In this document: positions 56,808-64,000 of the stretch, piece by piece
Layout: each line of letters starts with the position of its first letter
Position numbering within the stretch: the first letter of the stretch is position 1
Origin: Cladocopium goreaui
Lineage: Eukaryota; Sar; Dinophyceae; Suessiales; Symbiodiniaceae
Assembly: GCA_947184155.2 (NCBI GenBank)
Contig: CAMXCT020001679.1
Location: 69,855 to 133,854, forward strand
Length of the DNA stretch: 64,000 nt
Direction of reading: 5' to 3'
Program-made: the position numbers and the translations under genes
Notes under the pieces: generated by a model
Databases searched by the model: none
What the model was told of the DNA's origin: nothing
Seen by the model: the letters and a program-made list of their open reading frames with translations, nothing else

Positions 56808-59321
56808 TAGTTAGATAGATATATTAGATTAGATTAGATTAGATTAGATTAGTTTAGATTAGATTAGATTAGATAGATTAGATTAGATTAAGTTAGATTA
56901 GATTAGATTAGAATTGAATGAGATTAGATTAGATTAGGTAGATTAGATTAGAATAGGTAGATTAAATTAGATTAGATTAGATTAGGTTAGATTAGATAAA
57001 TAGATTAAATTAGAATTGGATTAGATTAGGTAGACTAGATTAGATAAGATTAGCTAGGTTAGATCAGATTAGATTAGATTAGATAGATTAGATAGACAGA
57101 TCAGATTAGGTTAGATTAGGCTAGATCTGGATTAGATTAGATTAGACAGATTAGATGGACAAATTGGATTATATTATATTAGATTAGATCTAGTTTTGAT
57201 TGATTAGATTAGATTAGATTAGGTTAGATAAGATTAGATTAGAATCAGATTTGATTAGGTAGATTAGGTCAGATTCGACAAGATAGATTAGATTAGATTA
57301 GATTAGATTAGATGAGATGAGATTAGATTAGATTAGGCAGATTAAATTAGATTAGATTAGGTTAGGTTAGATTAGATTAGATAGATTAGACTAGGTAGAT
57401 TAGATAAGATTAGATAGGTTAAACTAAATTAGAATTAGATTAGATTATGTAGATTAGATTAGAATTGGATTAGATTAGGTACATCAGATTAGATTAGATT
57501 AGGTAGATTCGATTAGATTAGATTAGGTAGATTAGATTAGATTTGGTAGATGAGGTTAGATTAGATGAGAATTAGATTAGATTAGAAAGATTAGATAAGA
57601 TTAGACAGGTTCAACTAGATTAGAATTAGATTAGATTAGGTAGATTAGATCAGATTAGATAGATCAGATTAGAACTAGATTAGATTAGGCAGATTAGATT
57701 CGATTAGGCTAGATTAGAATTGGATTAGATTAGGTAGATTAGATTAGATTAGATTAGATTAGGTAGATTAGATTAGATTAGATTAGGTAGATTAGATTAG
57801 ATTAGGTAGATTGGATTAGATTAGATTAGATTAGATAGATTAGATAGACCGATTAGATTAGATTAGGTTAGATCTAGATTAGATTAAAATAGACAGATTA
57901 GATAGACTAATTGGATTAGATTAGATTAGGTTAGATAAGATTAGATTAGAATCAGATTAGATGAGGTAGATTATGTTAGATAAGATTAGATTAGAATCAG
58001 ATTAGATTAGGTAGATTAGGTCAGATTCCACTAGATTGATTAGATTAGAATTGGATTAGGTAGATTAGATTAGATTTGGTAGATTAGATTAGATTAGATA
58101 GATTAGATTGGAAATAGATTAGATTAGGTAGATTAGATTAGAATTGGATTAGATTAGGTAGATTAGATTAGATAAGTTAGATTAGATTAGACAGATTAGT
58201 TAAGACATAGATTAGATTAGGTAGATTAGATGAGATTTGAGTTGGGTTAGATCAGGTAGATTAGATTAGATTAGATCAGGTTAGATTAGATTAGATAGAT
58301 TAGATTAGAATTGGATTAGATTTGGTAGGTTAGCTTAGATTCGATTAGGTCAGGTAGATTAGATTAGATTGGATAGATTAGTTTAGTGTAGATAAGAAAA
58401 GATTAGATTAGATTAGATAGACTAGGTTAGATTAGATTAGATAAATCAGATAAGAATTAGGTTACTTAGAAAGAAAGCTTAGATTAGATTAGGTAGATTA
58501 GATTAGATTAGGTAGATTAGGTTAGATTAGACTAGAATTAGGTTAGATTAGGCAGATTAGATAAGATTAGATAGGTTAAACTAGATTAGAATTAGATTAG
58601 ATTAGGTAGATTAGATTAGATTAGATAGATTAGATTGGAAATAGATTAGATTAGGTAGATTAGATATGATTAGAATTGGATTGGATTAGGTAGATTAGAT
58701 TAGATAAGTTAGATTAGATTAGATTAGATAGATTAGATTAGAAATAGATTAGATTAGGTAGATTAGATTAGTTTAGATTAGATTAGAATTGGATTAGATT
58801 AGGTAGATTAGATTAGATTAGGTAGATTAGATTAGAAATAGATTAGATTAGGTAGATTAGATTAGATTAGATTAGGTAGATTAGGTTAGATTAGATAAGA
58901 TTAGAAATAAATCAGACTAGGTAGATTAGATTAGAATTGGATTAGATTTGGTAGGTTAGCTTAGATTCGATTAGGTCAGGTAGATTAGATTAGATTAGAT
59001 AGATTAGATTAGAAATAGATTAGATTAGGTGGATTAGATTAGATTAGAATTGGATTAGATTAGGTAGATTAGATTTAGATTAGATTAGATTAGATTAGGT
59101 AGATTAGATTAGATTATATAGAGTAGATTAGGTTAGATTAGATTGGATTAGAATTGGATTTGCTTTGATTAGATTAGGTAGATTAGATTAGATTAGGTTA
59201 GATTAGATAGATTAGATTAGATTAGATTAGATTAGATTTGAAGTAGATGAGATTAGATTAGGTAGATTAGATTGGATTAGATTAGATTAGGTAGATTAGA
59301 TTAGATTAGATTGGATAGATT
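56808..59321. repeat. (TTAGA)n satellite, right part
   Basis: Continuation of the pentamer array with the same variants. With the left part it totals about 4.2 kb. Confidence 0.96.
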
Positions 59322-59502
59322 CGGTTTCGGGTTTGGGGTTTCGGGTTTCGGGTTTCGTAGTTTGAAACCAACTTCAGCAGTCGGTTTTGGGTTTCGGGTT
59401 TCGGGTTTCGGGTTTCGGCCGATCCTCAGGAAGCCAAGTCTCTGATCAGAGTCGGTTTCGGGTTTCGGGTTTCGGGTTTCGCGGGTCGAAACCAACTCTG
59501 CA
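59322..59502. repeat. (TTTCGGG)n telomere-like minisatellite, right block
   Basis: The same unit as at 53524-53920, including 'gaaaccaact' tails. The satellite thus lies inside a TTTCGGG domain. Confidence 0.9.
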
Positions 59503-59553
59503 GATCTCTCTCCGGATCACGTCTCGCAGCTTGCTATAACTTGCTGCAAGCCA

Positions 59554-59703
59554 ATGCCAGCCACTGAGCCGTTGACACTGGGCAAAGGCGACAAGGAAGA
59601 GCTGTTGCACTTCTTCCGGAGCTGCAAGAAACATGGTCAGGACGAACAAGATGCGATGCAGGTTCGCCTGAAAGGAAATGCAACTGCTAGGCTAGACAAG
59701 TGA
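59554..59703 (+). CDS. Candidate first exon or small ORF of an unknown gene
   Basis: ATG at 59554 opens MPATEPLTLGKGDKEELLHF then FRSCKKHGQDEQDAMQ, with gene-like codon content. At 59661 the sequence reads GCAG|GTTCGCC, a plausible exon/intron border. Without splicing the frame ends at 59703 after 49 codons. No family is recognised. Confidence 0.35.
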   Translation: MPATEPLTLGKGDKEELLHFFRSCKKHGQDEQDAMQVRLKGNATARLDK

Positions 59704-60069
59704 AACATGACGAAACAAGTGTTCATACGGTGTGCATGAGCGTCCAATGTTATTCAGCATCACCGATACTATTTGTTTAGAACTCCTTCAAGAGCATTCC
59801 GCATGCCTTGTTTCTAAACTCTGGACAGTTTCTTCATTCTGTGCAAACTGTTTGTTGCATCAATGAGTTCTTTTGACGCCTTTGGAAATACGCACCTCAT
59901 GTTGCACTCCATCCTTCGCTCGTAGAGTCTTTGCTTCCCAATGCATTTTCAGTAGCCTGCAAGGTCAGACTAGCGTTTGCAGGAACTCCCATTCGTTTGT
60001 GGGTTTCTTTTTGCTAAAACCATTTTCACCATCCTGTCTATTGCAAACTTTCTTCAAACAATTCGGGTG

Positions 60070-60455
60070 CCAATCTTTATGCAGGTGCCAAGACCCAAGT
60101 TTTGGGTACAGGAGCTGGTTGAGGCAGCCCTTCGACACTTGGTTCATTCAAAACATCACACATAAAGATTCGATGAGGCAGCCAGACAGATGGGTCTTGG
60201 TTCTTCCTTTGTATCAGCTGAGTGCAGCTGCAGGCAACTTCTACAGAAAATGCAATCTGCGGAAATTGGGGCAGGAAATCTGAAATTTTGTTGCGTGTGA
60301 CATACACAGGTGCTTATTTGAGAGCCAGCCGAGGAGAAGGAGAAGAGACGGAAAAAGATGAGAGCGATAGTACAGAAGACGCAAGATGGAGTGAGCTGAA
60401 GAAGGATGAGGCAGTAGAGCCCATTCAGGAGCAACTGCTCCTTGAAACAAGCTAA
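60070..60455 (+). other. Candidate downstream exons of the same gene
   Basis: After 'tttatgcag' (60075-60083) the phase-matching frame reads VPRPKFWVQELVEAALRHLV. After 'catacacag' (60302-60310) an acidic frame (AYLRASRGEGEETEKDESDS) ends with a stop at 60455 after QEQLLLETS. The join between them is not resolved. These are suggestive of small exons with AG borders; confidence is low. Confidence 0.28.
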
Positions 60456-63261
60456 CTTCCCTTGACCCATAGAGTACTGGCTAGGAAGATGTGAGGATTC
60501 CGCACTGCATTGAAACTTTTGACTGTCGGCAGGCACTGCACATATATGCTGAACAATCTGAACCCCTGAATTGACTGAATGTACTCATGGATGAAGTTTC
60601 AAATGTTTCAATGCATTCCCCACTTCAGCATTCTATCGAATTCTTGCCCGAGAGGCAGACAAACTTGGTGCAAAGAGACTAGGCACGTGTTCCTACTTTG
60701 ACACTACGTCCTGTATGGAAACCAGTTGGCAGTGGCCAGTAGTGTAGTCTGTCTCCTACTTTGGCAGATTGTTAGGTCTCCTTAGGATGTCTTTTTTTGG
60801 GTCAGCTGTTGCTCAAGCCATGAATAGAGCTCTGAAGTGTCCTGTGTCGACAGGGCAAAGCGGGAAAGAATCCCTTGTTGGCAACTGTCTGCCGATGTGA
60901 TCAAAGAGATGCGAACAAGGTATTCTTATGTATTCTTCTTATATTTTGTTTACGAAAGCTGGAGTCTCTGCAGATGCAAGAACCGACAAACTGCGCTGCC
61001 TGTTTTCTATTTTTGTTTTTTTATTATCATTCCTTCCGGTTGCTTGCTTTAGTACTGTAGCTGCTTTCGGGCTAGCCGTGCGCAGTGTCTGAACCCAGTG
61101 CTTGGATGTGCTTGGGAGTTTCAAAAAGCTCAATGCATGTAGGGTTCGGGGATTCTTCGTTGCTTCCCAGTCGATTGCATTCTCGGACATCACTACATCA
61201 AACATGTGCTGTATAAAATGACTTTGCAGGCGTGGACTTCGATCCTCTAGCGTCAAGCTGACGAGTCGGAACAGTGTTTTAGTGATGTCTTGCACATCTT
61301 TTGTACAGGCACTTTGTAAGGTTGCATGGCCAAAAGATGCCAGCTGTCAGCTGAATTTACGATGCCTTAAAACGTGCATACTGCGCACCTGCAAAGCTGG
61401 GTGAACAATCGCAATAGCTTTAATGAAGCGACCTTTGATTTATTGCAGCTGCTATGGCGTTGCTGCATTTGACATTTGAATACATCTAATCAAAAGGAGC
61501 TGCGCCTGGTGGAAACTTTTGGTACTTTGAGTATCATATTTGCACTCGGATCAACAGCCTCAATAAGCAGCTTGTTGGTTTTCCGCAAGATTGCGAGTCG
61601 TGTGATATTCTGTTAACACGCCAAGCAAGTCTTTTGGAATTGGCCAAGAACTCTTGGCTTGGCCGTTCTGGCTCGCAAGCGAATGATCTTTCAGAAAGAA
61701 AGAGTCATACATTCGAGGCTTAGGGGAATTGCATGTGTGTTCCAACCCCCTGTTTGTTCTGGTAGCATGATTCTTTCTGGCTTCATCCTGCTTTAGTTCT
61801 TCTGCCTCATGCTTTTAAAATCTGATTCTCCGGATTGTTTGCCAACGAACATGTGGCTCTGGAAGAACATGAAGAACATCATGTCGATATCAATGCTGCA
61901 GCCTTCAAAGTGCTGTACTTCCCAAGTCGCAAGCCAGCTTACTGGCATTTGTGTCACACCAGGCAGGCCAAGTGAGATAAATTGGGATAACCTGGATCTA
62001 TCTGGATCTTGAAGCGTTTACTTGAAGGGTTTGATGCACCAAAGCAGACCAAAGCATCAATGCTTGGAGAATTCCTGTTATCCTTGCATGGCAGGTCGAA
62101 ACTATGCGATACCAGTTGGGTTCATGGCATACACCTTGAGGCCGAACACCACATCTCTCTTAGACTCAGTTCATCGAATTGACAATTGGAGGTTTGCCAA
62201 CCTTAAGTGCCTCAAGTCTATTTCCTTGCAATGACTTGATTTGGTGGTTGTATAATTCATTGCTTTCCCACGTGAGAACGGAAAACTGCAGCCTGATTGA
62301 CTTGCAAAGATTCAAGCTTTTGTGGCTTCTACCCTCACCATTCTCGTAATCTTGAAGTCTCCCCAAGAGCTTGTGTGTCATGAAGGAATGCTCTCTTGGT
62401 TTGTTTGGAATTGCCCATTGTTGTCCATCCCCCGTCTTTCTGGAAATAGCGCGAAGACTGGCTTGGGATGGAATCTGCTGACATGTGGGCTCACTAGCAG
62501 AAACGAGTCAGTGCATGAAGGACCCTAAGACTGGCTCCATGACTAAACATTGAAACAATTTGCAAAAAGGCTCGATGTGCTCAAAGGCTCACTAAAGCTC
62601 ACTATTGGAACATTAGACACGTCTCTTTCAGGCGCGTCGAGCACTGATACGAATTGACTGGGCCAAGTAGAATGTTTTCTTAGCCTGAGAAGCACCGCCA
62701 TGGGTAGTGCCTTTGTTTGACCCAAAATACCACTTTACTTGTTTGCTTCTTTCTTAACTTGCTCCAAGCTTGTCTAGAGTTTTGCTTTGCCATGGCTTCT
62801 GATGGTGCAGCACCGCCGACAAGTGCTGCGGAGGTTGGAAGTTGTGAATGTCAGTTGCTAGCCACTACAATAGAACAGGGGCTTAAGAGGAAGCAAGCAT
62901 AAGCAAGCTATCTTAGAAGAATCTTATAAGAGTCTTATAGATGTTGATAGAGTCCATATATAACCGCAAAGGCGGAAGATGATCACCTGTGCAGTTGTCT
63001 GGAATTGAATCCATTCTACGAACTTATTTGATTGTGCAACAAAAGTACTTATTTTATTGTGCATATTTGGGCAGATGAAGCAAAGAGTTTGTTTTGGACG
63101 TTGTGTCGACCTTGCGATTGACTGCGTGGCATGGCAGTAAAACACATCCGAACACGTGCAGTCACTTCCGGAAGTGCACCACTATGCAACTGTATCGTCA
63201 ATGACATTCCTACTTACAGGACATACAAGCACATCCACATATGCACAGTCTATATTACACA
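60456..63261. other. Unassigned DNA with few exon-like pieces
   Basis: Weak candidates: 60855-60919 between 'cgacag' and a GTATTC donor (GKAGKNPLLATVCRCDQRDA); 61309-61404 after 'ttgtacag' (ALCKVAWPKDASCQLNLRCL); and 62792-62902 (MASDGAAPPTSAAEVGSCEC, stop at 62902). No motif identifies a protein. Confidence 0.25.
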
Positions 63262-63425
63262 GTAAATGTAGATATGTAGTGATATGTAATGATATGTATA
63301 TAATGATATGTAATGACATGTAATGACTGTAATGATATGTAATCATGTGTACTGATGTGTAATGATGTGTAATGATATGTAGTGATATGTAATGAGGTGT
63401 AATGATATGCAATGATATGTACAGC
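63262..63425. repeat. (AATGATATGT)n microsatellite
   Basis: Roughly 10-bp units 'taatgatatg' with variants. Confidence 0.93.
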
Positions 63426-63488
63426 AATGATCAAAAGAAGTTTAGTAGTCTGAACTCCGTGTTACGAAATTTTGAAAATGTGGAGAAA

Positions 63489-64000
63489 TTAGTAGTAGTA
63501 GTAGTAGCAGTAGTAGTAGTAGTAAGTAGTAAGTAGTAAGTAGTAGTAAGTAGTAGTAAGTAGTAGTAAGTAGTAGTAAGTAGTAGTAAGTAGTAGTAAG
63601 TAGTAGTAAGTAGTAGTAAGTAGTAGTAAGTAGTAGTAAGTAGTAGTAAGTAGTAGTAAGTAGTAGTAAGTAGTAGTAAGTAGTAGTAAGTAGTAGTAAG
63701 TAGTAGTAAGTAGTAGTAAGTAGTAGTAAGTAGTAGTAAGTAGTAGTAAGTAGTGTAGTAAGTAGTAGTAAGTAGTAGTAAGTAGTAGTAAGTAGTAGTA
63801 AGTAGTAGTAAGTAGTAGTAAGTAGTAGTAAGTAGTAGTAAGTAGTAGTAAGTAAGTAGTAGTAAGTAAGTAGTAGTAAGTAAGTAGTAGTAAGTAAGTA
63901 GTAGTAAGTAAGTAGTAGTAAGTAAGTAGTAGTAAGTAAGTAGTAGTAAGTAAGTAGTAGTAAGTAAGTAGTAGTAAGTAAGTAGTAGTAAGTAAGTAGT
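63489..64000. repeat. (AGTAGTAAGT)n array running off the window
   Basis: Starts as (AGT)n, becomes a regular 10-bp unit TAGTAGTAAG to about 63848, then a 14-bp unit AGTAGTAGTAAGTA to the end. The array continues beyond the window. Confidence 0.97.

Overview
This looks like eukaryotic nuclear DNA dominated by retrotransposons and satellite repeats, most probably from a dinoflagellate. I base that on the Lys/Gly-rich Gag proteins, tyrosine-recombinase (YR) and Copia retroelements packed together, very small exon-like pieces and long simple-sequence arrays. The lineage is an inference; no rRNA, tRNA or organelle marker is present to confirm it. One run of 100 N (23901-24000) marks an assembly gap.

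Layout. (1) 1-5.7 kb: a 1.07-kb tandem repeat (2.3 copies), a long (GTT)n tract and unassigned DNA. (2) 5.7-7.2 kb: a broken Copia RNase H fragment followed by an inverted copy of a Copia C-terminal tail. (3) 7.8-38.6 kb: three tyrosine-recombinase retrotransposons nested like Russian dolls. E1 (7775-38581) contains E2 (15345-34903), and E2 contains E3 (25317-34124). Each has split direct repeats in the order A1 - genes - B1 A2 - B2, and each encodes YR, then Gag, then a fused protein with a methyltransferase-like domain, reverse transcriptase (RT) and RNase H. Copy lengths of the repeats match: 479/479 and 243/242 in E1, 356/356 and 332/332 in E2, 449/449 and 361/361 in E3. Removing the inner elements on paper rejoins the interrupted reading frames in phase. 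E1's YR gene carries a further 2.4-kb foldback-like transposon (T1) with an 8-bp target duplication. E2's B1 repeat carries a 2.9-kb block of simple repeats.

(4) 38.6-45.9 kb: a full-domain but frameshifted Copia polyprotein (Gag, zinc knuckle, protease, integrase, RT, RNase H). It ends in an extra tail with one membrane segment and a UVR-like helical hairpin. E1 inserted into a reading frame that ends 13 bp before this Copia Gag. (5) 45.9-53.5 kb: mostly non-coding with microsatellites and a few weak exon-like stretches. (6) 53.5-59.5 kb: a (TTAGA)n satellite bordered on both sides by telomere-like (TTTCGGG)n blocks and interrupted by a 1.2-kb terminal-inverted-repeat element. (7) 59.5-64 kb: weak candidates for a small-exon host gene, then microsatellites running off the end.

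How the parts work together: in each YR element Gag should package the RNA, RT/RNase H should copy it, and YR should insert a circular DNA by crossover at two to four matching bases without target duplication. The methyltransferase-like domain has no proven role. E3 is the most intact copy. E2 has badly broken genes but nearly identical repeats, which suggests it was moved by proteins supplied from elsewhere.
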